Below are positions 1 through 7,591 of a DNA stretch of 64,000 nt, one piece after another; within the stretch, counting starts at the first letter, position 1, and each line of letters starts with the position of its first letter. The DNA lies in the NCBI GenBank assembly GCA_026391835.1, contig JAPLDF010000038.1, forward strand, positions 1 through 64,000. The letters run 5' to 3'. A program made the translations under genes and the position numbers. The DNA is from Bacteroidota bacterium (GTDB taxonomy: Bacteria > Bacteroidota > Bacteroidia > Bacteroidales > FEN-979). The notes under the pieces were generated by a model. The model was given only the letters and a program-made list of their open reading frames with translations, made no database searches and was not told the DNA's origin.

Positions 1-79
1 CGGTACGCATTTCATCGTCAGGAATTATTTCTTCCAAACGCATTCTCTTTTCTCTCTTTTTCGATTGTTGTTTTTCCAT
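1..79 (-). CDS. Unidentified protein, N-terminal fragment (runs off left edge)
   Basis: Reading leftwards from an ATG at 79-77, the minus strand is open to the window edge and gives about 26 residues that start MEKQQSKKREKRMRLEEI and continue IPDDEMRT. The start is very basic and then becomes acidic; no signal peptide or membrane segment is visible. A perfect TAnnTTTG box (86-93, read leftwards) lies just upstream, which supports a real gene with a very short leader. The fragment is too short to name, and the family is unknown to me. Confidence 0.5.
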   Translation of the reverse strand, partial: MEKQQSKKREKRMRLEEIIPDDEMRT

Positions 80-83
80 GGTG

Positions 84-119
84 GTCAAAGTTATTTAGTT
101 TTATTGATTTAACTTTGAC
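84..119. promoter_or_regulatory. 10-bp inverted repeat containing a -7 box
   Basis: GTCAAAGTTA at 84-93 is repeated exactly as its complement TAACTTTGAC at 110-119, with 16 bases between. Read on the minus strand the left arm contains TAACTTTG, a perfect match to the Bacteroidota -7 consensus TAnnTTTG, directly upstream of the gene that starts at 79. Promoter function follows from the known consensus. That the palindrome is an operator is inference. Confidence 0.35.
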
Positions 120-245
120 ACACTTTATTGAACATACTCTTTGATGATTTGTTTTTAAAGAATTCCCTGAAATCAAATCGCATCCTTCACCATTCTTACC
201 CGCTAATCCAATAAATGTACCTGGAATTATGCAACGTTGATCTGT

Positions 246-330
246 CGTTGTATAAGCTTTGTATAAGCTTCGTATAAGCTATTGTATATGCTTTGTATAT
301 GCTTTGTATAAGCCATTGTATATGCTTTGA
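246..330. repeat. Tandem 11-12 bp repeat (about seven copies)
   Basis: Seven head-to-tail units of the type CTTTGTATAAG / CTATTGTATATG fill this stretch, alternating between 11 and 12 bases with a few substitutions (TATAAG versus TATATG endings). There are no spacers. The repeat produces spurious open frames rich in Tyr, Ile and Lys. The stretch lies between the edge gene and the 3' end of nuoN and has no recognised function. Confidence 0.75.
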
Positions 331-508
331 AAGGATCAAGAGGAATTTCTGGGAGATGTGAAATCTGAAATCCGGAATTCCCTTCTCCCCGGAAATTCCG
401 ATTGATCCCATTTTATGAAGGGTGGGTCAAACTGTATATGGCTGTGCAGCTTATACTTCACCTGCACAAAGATAAGGGAAAACCGAATTATTTACAAACA
501 TTTTTCGC

Positions 509-1885
509 TTACACCAGCCCGATCACCAGGAACGGCAGCAACCCGACCAGGATGATCATCAGGGTCATGAAGAAGAGGTGCACCTTATAGGGGGTTTCCA
601 CGGTGAGCTGCACGCCGTCCGACTCTTTCAGGTACATCGCAATGATGGGCCTGAAGTAGTAGGCCACGCTGATGGCCGACCCTGCCACGGCCACGATGAC
701 CAGCCACACGAACCCTTTTTCGAGGGCGGTGGTGAAGAGGTAATATTTTGCCATAAAGCCCGCCAGTGGCGGAATCCCGGCAAGCGACAGCATGGAGACG
801 GTGAGGCAGAAAGCTTCAAGCGGGTTGGTTTTCGCCATCCCGTTGAGGGAGCTGAAGTAGTCGTTGCCACGGGCTTCGCGGATGAGGATCAGGATGCCGA
901 AAGCGGAGATGGTGGCGATGGAATAGGATAACGTATAGAGCAGCAACGCATTGTCGGACATGGGGCTGAAGGCCACCACGGCCAGCAGCATGTAGCCGGA
1001 ATGGCTGATGCTCGAATAGGCCAGCATGCGCTTGAGGTTGGGCTGGTAAACCCCGGTGAGGTTGCCCAGCAAAATGGTAAACACCGCCATTACCCAGATC
1101 GTGGTTTCCCAGACGCCGTGAATGCCATGGAACGTGTGGGTGAAAAACCGGTACATGGCCACGATGGAGGCGGTTTTCACCACGGTAGCCATAAATGCGG
1201 TGAGCAGCGTGGGCGTGCCTTCATACACATCGGGGGCCCAGAAATGGAAGGGCACGATGGCGATTTTAAAGGAGAGCCCGATGATGAGCAGGAAAAGCCC
1301 TGCCAGGAACATGGGCGGGTAGTTGCCCGAACAGGCGGCCACGTATTCGGAGATCCGGTGAAGGTCGAACGAGCCGCTGGAACCGTAGATCAGCGCGATG
1401 CCGAACAGCAGGAACCCCGAAAGAAACGAGCCGAGGAGGAAATATTTCAGGGTCGCCTCGTTGGAGGTGATCGCCTCCTTATGGCTGCCGGCCAGCACGT
1501 AGAGTGCAATGGAGAGGGTTTCAATGCCCAGGAAGAGCATGATGAGGTTGCCGTAGGAGGTCATCATCACGGCACCGGTGAGGGCAAAGATCATCACGCC
1601 GTATATGTCGTCGAGCGGGCGGGTAACGCCGCGGTAATAGCGGGCGGCAAGCGAGAAGATCAGGAAGGCGGAGAAGATCAGCACAGTGCTGAAGGCAATG
1701 GATACGTTGTCGACAATGACCATCTCATGGGCGTAGCTTTTCGGCATATTCCATCCCGTCACGGTGAGCGCCATGGACACGACCAGTCCCAGCAGGATCA
1801 CCGGCAGCAGCCATGATTGCTTCTTCATGATCCCCAGGAAGAGGACAAGGATGCCGAGGATAGTAAGGGCTATTATGGTGGTCAT
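509..1885 (-). CDS. nuoN: NADH-quinone oxidoreductase subunit N
   Basis: This is an inner-membrane, antiporter-like proton-channel subunit of respiratory complex I. At 458 residues it is almost entirely hydrophobic, as expected for about 14 transmembrane helices. Family signatures are present: LKYFLLGSFLSGFLLFG, the HFWAPDVYEGTPT loop and the NLKRMLAYSSISHSGY segment, which carry the buried Lys and His residues used in proton transfer. It is the last gene of the nuo operon, 174 bases after nuoM; that gap is filled by a hairpin repeat. Length and end position are normal. I see no frameshift or missing segment. Confidence 0.96.
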   Translation of the reverse strand: MTTIIALTILGILVLFLGIMKKQSWLLPVILLGLVVSMALTVTGWNMPKSYAHEMVIVDNVSIAFSTVLIFSAFLIFSLAARYYRGVTRPLDDIYGVMIFALTGAVMMTSYGNLIMLFLGIETLSIALYVLAGSHKEAITSNEATLKYFLLGSFLSGFLLFGIALIYGSSGSFDLHRISEYVAACSGNYPPMFLAGLFLLIIGLSFKIAIVPFHFWAPDVYEGTPTLLTAFMATVVKTASIVAMYRFFTHTFHGIHGVWETTIWVMAVFTILLGNLTGVYQPNLKRMLAYSSISHSGYMLLAVVAFSPMSDNALLLYTLSYSIATISAFGILILIREARGNDYFSSLNGMAKTNPLEAFCLTVSMLSLAGIPPLAGFMAKYYLFTTALEKGFVWLVIVAVAGSAISVAYYFRPIIAMYLKESDGVQLTVETPYKVHLFFMTLMIILVGLLPFLVIGLV

Positions 1886-1918
1886 TCAGCTTTGTTATAT
1901 ATGTTTCTGTTTATTTTT

Positions 1919-2011
1919 CACGAAGGATCACGAAGAATACACGAAGGATCACGAAGAGAAGCAATTCAATCCTCTGTGGTTCTTCGTGTATTCTTCGTGG
2001 TTCTTCGTGTC
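1919..2011. repeat. CACGAAG/CTTCGTG hairpin repeat between nuoM and nuoN
   Basis: The left part repeats CACGAAGGAT and CACGAAGAATA head to tail; the right part carries the complementary TCTTCGTG units. Together they form a long imperfect hairpin within the nuoM-nuoN spacer. This CACGAAG style of intergenic repeat is common in environmental genomes. It encodes nothing, and its role is unknown. Confidence 0.75.
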
Positions 2012-2059
2012 ACTGTTTTTAAATTTTCAACTCAAAACAATATTTCCCGCTCCTTCATT

Positions 2060-3508
2060 CTATTTAACAAAATTCAATATCTGTAACACATCCGGCAGTG
2101 CTACATCCAGGAACATCCCCGGGAAGAGCCCGATCCAGAAGATCATGACGACCAGCGGGATGAAGAGGACCATTTCGGGCCAGGTTAAATCCGACACCTG
2201 CTCCGTAAGCCCGTTGGTTGTTCCGAGCATGGTGCGCTGGTACATCCGCAGCATGTAAACCGCGCTGAAAATGATAGTAAGGCCGGCGATGGCGGCAAAT
2301 ATCTTTGAATATTCAAACAGCCCGAGCAGCAGCAGGAATTCGCCGATGAACCCGTTGGTGAGCGGCAGTGCGATGCTTCCGAGCAGGATGATCATGAACA
2401 TGATGGCGAGGCGGGGCGCTTTCAGGGCAATGCCTCCAAGGTCGCGGATGCTGCGTGTGCCGGTGCGCTGTTCGATGAGGTCGATCACGATGAAGAGCCC
2501 CACGATGTTGATGCCGTGCGAAACCATCTGGATCACGGCCCCTTCCATGGCATAAGGGGTGAGGGCGAACACCCCGGCGGCGATCAGTCCCACGTGTGCG
2601 ATGGAGGAGTAGGCCACCAGCCGCTTCATGTCGTTTTGCCGGATGGCAATGACCGATGCATATACAATGCCCGTGACCGCCAGGATGATCGCGACGGGGG
2701 CATAAAGCTGAACGGCCTGGTGGCATATTGGGATCATCCAGCGGATCATGCCATAGATGCCCATCTTGAGCATGATCCCGCCAAGCAGCATGCTTCCAGC
2801 GGCAGGCGCGGCGGTATAGGTGTCGGGCTGCCAGGTGTGGAGCGGAAAAACCGGGACCTTGATGGCAAAAGCCAGGAAGAAAGCGATAAATATCCAGGTT
2901 TGTTCGGCAGGCGTTAAGGTTGCCGCATAGAGCCACTGAAAGTCGAAGGAGTGCGGCAGCGGCGTCCGGAAATAGAGGTATATCAGGGCGACCAGCATGA
3001 ACAGGCTCCCCACAAAGGTGTAAATGAAGAATTTAAAGGTGATCCGGATGCGGTCGTGGCCGCCCCATACGGCACAGATGAACCAGGCAGGGATGAGGGC
3101 CAGCTCCCAGAAGATGTAGAAGATCAGCCCGTCGAACGCCACGAACACCCCCACCAGCGCCATCTCCATCAGCAGGACCAGGCTGTAGAAGGCAGATGGC
3201 CTGCTGTAGGTGTGGCTGAAGGACGAAAGGATGATGACGGGTACCAGGAAGGTGGTGAGCATAACCATGAGCAGGCTGATGCCATCCATGCCAAACTTCA
3301 GGCTCACGCCCAGGGTGGTGAGCCAGTCGGCGGTAAACAGCAGGTTGCAGTGACACGAGGTTTTATAGGTGATGAAGGCGGCCACGGCGACGCCAAACTC
3401 CACAACCGCGCCTGCCAGCGCAAACTGCCGGATGGCCTTTTCCTGCTTTATCGTCAGCAGGATCAGCGAAATCGCCAGGGGGATCAATATGAGGATAACT
3501 GTCAGCAT
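2060..3508 (-). CDS. nuoM: NADH-quinone oxidoreductase subunit M
   Basis: Second antiporter-like proton-pumping subunit of complex I (482 residues, about 14 membrane helices). Recognisable family blocks are FWELALIPAWF, with the conserved helix-5 Glu, then FPLHTWQPDTYTAAPA, and QNDMKRLVAYSSIAHVGL. The start at 3508 gives a normal N-terminal helix (MLTVILILIPLAISLILL). It begins only three bases after the nuoL stop codon, so the two are surely co-transcribed. It resembles nuoL and nuoN, as expected of paralogous subunits, but the TWQPDTYT loop and the length mark it as M. Confidence 0.96.
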   Translation of the reverse strand: MLTVILILIPLAISLILLTIKQEKAIRQFALAGAVVEFGVAVAAFITYKTSCHCNLLFTADWLTTLGVSLKFGMDGISLLMVMLTTFLVPVIILSSFSHTYSRPSAFYSLVLLMEMALVGVFVAFDGLIFYIFWELALIPAWFICAVWGGHDRIRITFKFFIYTFVGSLFMLVALIYLYFRTPLPHSFDFQWLYAATLTPAEQTWIFIAFFLAFAIKVPVFPLHTWQPDTYTAAPAAGSMLLGGIMLKMGIYGMIRWMIPICHQAVQLYAPVAIILAVTGIVYASVIAIRQNDMKRLVAYSSIAHVGLIAAGVFALTPYAMEGAVIQMVSHGINIVGLFIVIDLIEQRTGTRSIRDLGGIALKAPRLAIMFMIILLGSIALPLTNGFIGEFLLLLGLFEYSKIFAAIAGLTIIFSAVYMLRMYQRTMLGTTNGLTEQVSDLTWPEMVLFIPLVVMIFWIGLFPGMFLDVALPDVLQILNFVK

Positions 3509-3511
3509 CGG

Positions 3512-5416
3512 TCAGATCAGGATATTAAGAAAGAGGATGAGGATGATCCCCAGGATCATGATGAACATGTAAAAACCCACATTCCCGGTTTGGATGAAAC
3601 GCACGGTGTTGCCGGTCCACACCACCATGTTGCCCACCCCGTTCACGATGCGGTCGATGAAACGGATTTCGACAACGTCGTGCAGGAATGTCGACAACCG
3701 GTCAAGCGGTTTTACGATGATGAAATCGTACAGTTCGTCGATGTAATATTTTTTCGTGAGCAGGTTGGGAATGAAGGATCGTCTGGCAGAATCGGGAAGC
3801 AGCACCGGCTGCTTTCTTACATAACGGTTAAATGCCCAGAGGACCATTCCCGCCACCCCGGCAAGGGTGATTCCCATGAGCAGCCATTCGGTACTGTGCG
3901 GCAGGGGAACCTGGTGGGCGGTGACGGCTGCGGCATCTGCAAAGACAGGCGCCAGGAAGGCCGACAGCCGGCTTCCCCCGTCAAATATTTCGGGTATGTT
4001 AAGCACGCCTCCCACGGCGGCAAGGATGGCGAGGATGATCAGCGGCGTGGTCATCACCGGGGGTGATTCGTGCATGTGGTGCTGTTGCGCTTCAGTCCCC
4101 CTGAAATCCCGGAAAAACACCAGGAAGAGCAGGCGGAACATGTAAAATGCGGTCATCAGCGATCCGGCGACGGCAAATTTCCACATCGGCCATGAATATT
4201 CAAACACATGCAGCAGGATCTCATCCTTGGAGAAGAAGCCCGATAAAGGCGGGATCCCGGCAATTGCAATGGTGCCGATGAGAAACGTCCAGTAGGTTTT
4301 GGGCAGCCTGCTGCGCAGCCCGCCCATGTTGCGGATATCCTGTTCCCCGCCCAGCGCATGGATCACGCTGCCGGCGCCCAGGAAGAGCAGTGCCTTGAAG
4401 AAGGCATGGGTGGTGAGGTGGAACATCGCCCCGGTGAAGGCACCAACACTCAGCCCCACAAACATATAGCCCAGCTGGCTGATGGTGGAGTAGGCCAGCA
4501 CTTTTTTGATGTCATTCTGGAATATCGCGATGGATGCGGCAAACAGGGCGGTGGCCAGTCCCGTGATGCCGATGACAGTCATGGTGGCCGGGGCCAGCAC
4601 ATAGAGGATGTTCGACCGGGCAATCATGTACACCCCGGCAGTGACCATGGTTGCGGCATGGATGAGGGCTGAAACAGGCGTGGGACCGGCCATGGCATCG
4701 GGCAACCATGTGTAGAGCGGGATCTGCGCGCTTTTACCGACAGCCCCGACAAAAAGCAGCAGGGTGATGGCAACAATCGCGGGACTTCCCGCCGGCATCG
4801 ACTTTGCCTGGGCAAATACCTGGCCGAACGACATGGAACCAAATGTGTTAAAGATCAGGAACATCCCCAGCAGGAAACCAAGGTCGCCGATCCTGTTCAT
4901 GATAAAGGCCTTTTTCGCAGCATTGTTGTATTCCCGGTTTTTAAACCAGAAGCCGATGAGCAGGTATGAACAGAGCCCCACCCCTTCCCAGCCGATGAAC
5001 ATGACGGGGTAATTGGCCCCGAGTACCAGCAGCAGCATGAAGAAGACGAAGAGGTTCATATAGGCAAAGAACCGGTTGTAGCCCGGGTCCTCTTTCATGT
5101 AACCCACCGAATAGAGGTGGATGAGAAAGCCAACGCCGGTAACGATCAGCAGCATCACGACCGAGAGCGGGTCGATGAGGAAGGCGAAGGGGATTTTGAG
5201 GGGGCCGATGCTGATCCAGTCGAATGAGAAGCCAGGCAATGTGGCAGCGAAATAGCGCAGGTTGAAAGCCACAACCATGCTCACGATAAATGACAGCAGA
5301 ACTGTTCCCGTGCCGATGACCGTGGCCCATTTTTTGGGAACAGCACGGAAACCCAGGCCAAGGACCAGGAAACCCAGGAGGGGGAAGAGGGGGATTAGTA
5401 GTACGATCAGCGTCAT
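3512..5416 (-). CDS. nuoL: NADH-quinone oxidoreductase subunit L
   Basis: Largest antiporter-like subunit of complex I, at the distal end of the membrane arm. I prefer the ATG at 5416 (634 residues, starting MTLIVLLIPLFPLLGFLVLG). The frame stays open to an upstream ATG at 5461, but those 15 extra residues are polar and partly made from an intergenic repeat. Diagnostic segments are the IPLYTWLPDAMAGPTPVSAL loop, AATMVTAGVYMIAR and NDIKKVLAYSTISQLGYM. The long C-terminal tail after residue 500 fits the lateral helix and last membrane segment that clamp the antiporter subunits together. It lies between nuoK and nuoM. Confidence 0.96.
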   Translation of the reverse strand: MTLIVLLIPLFPLLGFLVLGLGFRAVPKKWATVIGTGTVLLSFIVSMVVAFNLRYFAATLPGFSFDWISIGPLKIPFAFLIDPLSVVMLLIVTGVGFLIHLYSVGYMKEDPGYNRFFAYMNLFVFFMLLLVLGANYPVMFIGWEGVGLCSYLLIGFWFKNREYNNAAKKAFIMNRIGDLGFLLGMFLIFNTFGSMSFGQVFAQAKSMPAGSPAIVAITLLLFVGAVGKSAQIPLYTWLPDAMAGPTPVSALIHAATMVTAGVYMIARSNILYVLAPATMTVIGITGLATALFAASIAIFQNDIKKVLAYSTISQLGYMFVGLSVGAFTGAMFHLTTHAFFKALLFLGAGSVIHALGGEQDIRNMGGLRSRLPKTYWTFLIGTIAIAGIPPLSGFFSKDEILLHVFEYSWPMWKFAVAGSLMTAFYMFRLLFLVFFRDFRGTEAQQHHMHESPPVMTTPLIILAILAAVGGVLNIPEIFDGGSRLSAFLAPVFADAAAVTAHQVPLPHSTEWLLMGITLAGVAGMVLWAFNRYVRKQPVLLPDSARRSFIPNLLTKKYYIDELYDFIIVKPLDRLSTFLHDVVEIRFIDRIVNGVGNMVVWTGNTVRFIQTGNVGFYMFIMILGIILILFLNILI

Positions 5417-5444
5417 GTTCCAGGTTGAAAAATTAATGCAATAT

Positions 5445-5536
5445 TCAAAATGCAAAGTCAAATGTCAAAAAATTCAGTACTTCGTCAGCTACCCCTGGTT
5501 TTTTGCATTTTGACTTTGCACTCTGCATTTTGATTT
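5445..5536. repeat. AAATGCAAAGTCAAA hairpin repeat between nuoK and nuoL
   Basis: The left arm (5445-5470, TTCAAAATGCAAAGTCAAAT) and the right arm (about 5498-5536, units TTTTGCATTTTGACTTTGCA) are imperfect complements with a 27-base loop. The same family recurs at 6901-7012, 8621-8720 and, as a single arm, 11653-11691, all in the nuo operon. Confidence 0.8.
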
Positions 5537-5543
5537 CCAGGTT

Positions 5544-5861
5544 TTACCATTTAAGTTTATTGAGCACGTTTATATCAATCGAATGCGTTGTCCTGTATAT
5601 AAGTACCACGATGGCAAGCCCGATCGCCACCTCCGCGGCCGCCACCACCATGATGAAGAACACGAAGATCTGACCCGCCGGGTCGTTGGTATAGGCCGAA
5701 AAAGCCGCCAGCAGCAGGTTGATCGAATTGATCATCAGCTCGATCGACATGAGGATCACCAGGGCGTTGCGTTTTATGAGCACGCCGATCACGCCGATGC
5801 TGAACAGGGTCGAGCAAAAGACCAGGTAATAATGGATCGGGATGGTTGTGAGAGCGGTCAT
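5544..5861 (-). CDS. nuoK: NADH-quinone oxidoreductase subunit K
   Basis: Small membrane subunit of complex I (105 residues, three helices) that links the quinone end to the antiporter-like subunits. The two membrane-buried glutamates of the proton path can be seen in LILMSIELMINSINLL and MVVAAAEVAIGLAIVVLIY. Length is typical. Unusually, the gene before it is not nuoJ: the four-helix-bundle gene and its flanking repeats lie between nuoJ and nuoK, so nuoK may depend on read-through across about 530 extra bases. Confidence 0.96.
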   Translation of the reverse strand: MTALTTIPIHYYLVFCSTLFSIGVIGVLIKRNALVILMSIELMINSINLLLAAFSAYTNDPAGQIFVFFIMVVAAAEVAIGLAIVVLIYRTTHSIDINVLNKLKW

Positions 5862-5875
5862 TTACTTAGCGGTTT

Positions 5876-5925
5876 TATTGAATATCGAATATTGAATAAT
5901 GAATGATGAATATCGAATTATTTTT
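5876..5925. repeat. AATATCGAATATTGAATAATG repeat family, right flank of the four-helix-bundle gene
   Basis: Degenerate units of GAATATTGAATAATGAATG occupy the nuoK upstream spacer and reach the stop of the four-helix-bundle gene. The complementary units lie on the other side of that gene at 6318-6390, so the gene is bracketed by an inverted pair. Further members are at 14003-14042 and 14548-14589. Confidence 0.75.
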
Positions 5926-6292
5926 GCGTTTTCCGTTTTTCGGAAGTTTGGATGCTTTTTACAAATATTGCAATTAGCTCATTGCATTCCTTAAGTCCGA
6001 TTGTTAACAATTCAGTGTTTTTAACCAATGGTTTTAGTTGAGTGATTTTTAAAGAAACCTGTGTTTCCCTTAGTTCCTTTAAACAAATTTTCATTTTATG
6101 AATAAAATCATTCAGAGATTCAGCACTTTGTGCTTCACCATAATTTAATGCCGGTGAACAGGCTGACCGTATGATCTGGCCCGCAATATATCTTCCAAAC
6201 ATTGTATCAGGCAAGGTCTCAGCCAGATTGGCAATCATCACGGCAAACCTTATAAGCCGGTCCTCCAAATCATATGTTTTCTCTTCGTTCAA
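5918..6292 (-). CDS. Four-helix-bundle protein (23S rRNA intervening-sequence type) inside the nuo operon
   Basis: The product matches the four-helix-bundle family first described from intervening sequences in 23S rRNA: EEKTYDLEDRLIRFAV at the start, then IAGQIIRSACSPALNYGEAQ and FIHKMKICLKELRET. I choose a TTG start at 6292, because it gives the usual family N-terminus MNEEKTYDLEDRL and has GGGAGG nine bases upstream. The frame continues to another TTG at 6328, but that part is repeat sequence. About 124 residues, soluble, no signal peptide. The family's function is unknown; members are often small movable genes. It splits nuoJ from nuoK and is flanked by inverted AT-rich repeats, which suggests a later insertion in the same orientation as the operon. 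Confidence 0.85.
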   Translation of the reverse strand: MNEEKTYDLEDRLIRFAVMIANLAETLPDTMFGRYIAGQIIRSACSPALNYGEAQSAESLNDFIHKMKICLKELRETQVSLKITQLKPLVKNTELLTIGLKECNELIAIFVKSIQTSEKRKTQK

Positions 6293-6317
6293 CCTTTCGT
6301 TCCTCCCAGTTCGAAAT

Positions 6318-6390
6318 TCATTATTCAATATTCGTTATTCGTTATTCGTTATTCAATATTCATTATTCGATATTCATTATTCGATATTCC
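6318..6390. repeat. ATTCATTATTCGATATTC repeat family, left flank of the four-helix-bundle gene
   Basis: About eight units of ATTCGTTATTC / ATTCATTATTCGATATTC run head to tail between the nuoJ stop and the four-helix-bundle start. They are the complement of the units at 5876-5925. Confidence 0.75.
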
Positions 6391-6392
6391 TT

Positions 6393-6893
6393 TCATATCT
6401 GTTCCTTCTTCCCCAGCAACACCGCCCCAACCATCGCCGTCAAAAACAGCACGGATGAAAGTTCAAACGGGATAAGATAATCATGGTACAAAATTTTTCC
6501 AAGGTTCTTGACCAACCCGATCTGGGTTGTCATGGGATCCTGTGCCGACTGGATATCGTACCCGCGGAAAATGCCGATCAGTGTAAGCATGAGCATCCCC
6601 CCGGCGATAAAGGCAATGATCTTCACCCACATGGGCTTTGGCGAGCGCTCGTCCTTGTTCAGGTTCAGCAACATGACCGTAAACAGGAAAAGCACCATGA
6701 TGGCGCCGGCATACACGATCACATGCACGACTGCCAGGAACTGCGCATTCAGCAAAACATAGTGGCCGGCGATGGCAAAAAATGTCAGCGTCAGGAAAAG
6801 AACCGAATGGATCGGCTTTTTCGAGGCAAGCATCATTATCGCCGAAAAGAGGGCAAGGATGCTGAGGAAGTGGAAGATATAATGTGTAAACAT
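6393..6893 (-). CDS. nuoJ: NADH-quinone oxidoreductase subunit J
   Basis: Membrane subunit of complex I (166 residues, five predicted helices) next to the quinone-binding region. The family block AVVHVIVYAGAIMVLFLFTVMLLN is present, including the third helix that changes conformation during coupling. The N-terminus (MFTHYIFHFLSILALFSAIMML) is a normal first helix. The gene follows nuoI after a 118-base spacer that carries a hairpin repeat, and precedes the inserted four-helix-bundle gene rather than nuoK. Confidence 0.95.
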   Translation of the reverse strand: MFTHYIFHFLSILALFSAIMMLASKKPIHSVLFLTLTFFAIAGHYVLLNAQFLAVVHVIVYAGAIMVLFLFTVMLLNLNKDERSPKPMWVKIIAFIAGGMLMLTLIGIFRGYDIQSAQDPMTTQIGLVKNLGKILYHDYLIPFELSSVLFLTAMVGAVLLGKKEQI

Positions 6894-6900
6894 AGTTCAG

Positions 6901-7012
6901 AAATCAAAGTATAAAATGCAAAATCAAATGTTAAAATTTGGTGAATCGTATGTCAATACCATCTTTTTGCACTTTGACTTTGCAGTTTGATTTTGCATTT
7001 TGCATTTTGAGT
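6901..7012. repeat. AAATGCAAAATCAAATG hairpin repeat between nuoI and nuoJ
   Basis: The left arm at 6901-6938 (ATAAAATGCAAAATCAAATG) pairs imperfectly with the right arm at 6963-7012 (GATTTTGCATTTTGCATTTT). It is the same family as the repeats at 5445-5536 and 8621-8720, and lies exactly in the nuoI-nuoJ spacer. Confidence 0.8.
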
Positions 7013-7590
7013 TATCTATTGTGCTTATATCTTTTATCTTTCTTAAATTCAATTACTTCCGGCGTCTGCCTTTTCGAAACATCGATCCGTTTTGCCGGGT
7101 CCGCCGGTTCAACCAGCACATCCTTGCCATAGATGAAGTTTTCGCGCTGGTAATCGGCTTTTACAAGTTCAGTGGTGAGGAAAATGGCCTCTTTCGGACA
7201 AGCCTCCTCGCAATCGCCGCAAAAAATGCATCGCAGCATGTCGATCTCATATACCGCCGAATACTTTTCTTCGCGGTAAAGGTGTTCTTCACCGGGTTTC
7301 CGCTCGGCCGAAACCATGGTGATCGCCTCAGCCGGGCAGGCAACAGCACAAAGTCCGCAGGAGGTGCAGCGCTCCCGTCCCTCATCATCGCGTTTCAGCA
7401 CATGCCTTCCACGATAGATATCTGAAAATTCGCGTTTTACCTCGGGATACTGTACCGTGGTTTTCCTGCGGAACAAGTGACCAAAGGTAATACCCATTCC
7501 GTTAAGTATCGCAGGAAAATAGATCCGCTCCCAGAAGGTCATCTTCTTGTTCGAAACTACTTTGGACCTGTTTGTAAGGCTCTTCATCAT
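7012..7590 (-). CDS. nuoI: NADH-quinone oxidoreductase subunit I
   Basis: Peripheral-arm ferredoxin-like subunit that carries clusters N6a and N6b and passes electrons towards NuoB. Two CxxCxxCxxxC motifs are visible: Cys75, 78, 81, 85 and Cys121, 124, 127, 131 (numbered from the ATG at 7590). A second ATG one codon later is equally possible. The 192 residues include an N-terminal amphipathic membrane anchor (FWERIYFPAILNGMGITFGHLF). The gene starts one base after the nuoH stop, so the pair is translationally linked. Confidence 0.96.
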   Translation of the reverse strand: MMKSLTNRSKVVSNKKMTFWERIYFPAILNGMGITFGHLFRRKTTVQYPEVKREFSDIYRGRHVLKRDDEGRERCTSCGLCAVACPAEAITMVSAERKPGEEHLYREEKYSAVYEIDMLRCIFCGDCEEACPKEAIFLTTELVKADYQRENFIYGKDVLVEPADPAKRIDVSKRQTPEVIEFKKDKRYKHNR

Positions 7591-7591
7591 A

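Larger units (their letters stand above)
80..508. other. Non-coding spacer left of nuoN
   Basis: This 429-base stretch holds the inverted repeat at 84-119 and the tandem repeat at 246-330. The open frames in it are made of the tandem repeat or oppose nuoN, and none looks like a protein. I see no convincing intrinsic terminator for the nuo operon here. Confidence 0.6.

Noticed and set aside
246-330. Possible CRISPR array
   Set aside because: Units are 11-12 bases with no unique spacers and no cas genes nearby.
196-411. Leftward 71-codon frame left of nuoN
   Set aside because: It is produced by the 11/12-base tandem repeat and shows only repeated Tyr/Ile/Lys codons.
1001-1816. Long rightward open frame opposite nuoN
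   Set aside because: Composition is His/Gly/Glu-rich and unlike any family; the opposite frame is a clear NuoN protein. It is a codon-bias shadow.
2951-4066. Rightward open frame of about 370 codons opposite nuoM and nuoL
   Set aside because: It spans two well-supported genes on the other strand and has no protein-like pattern.
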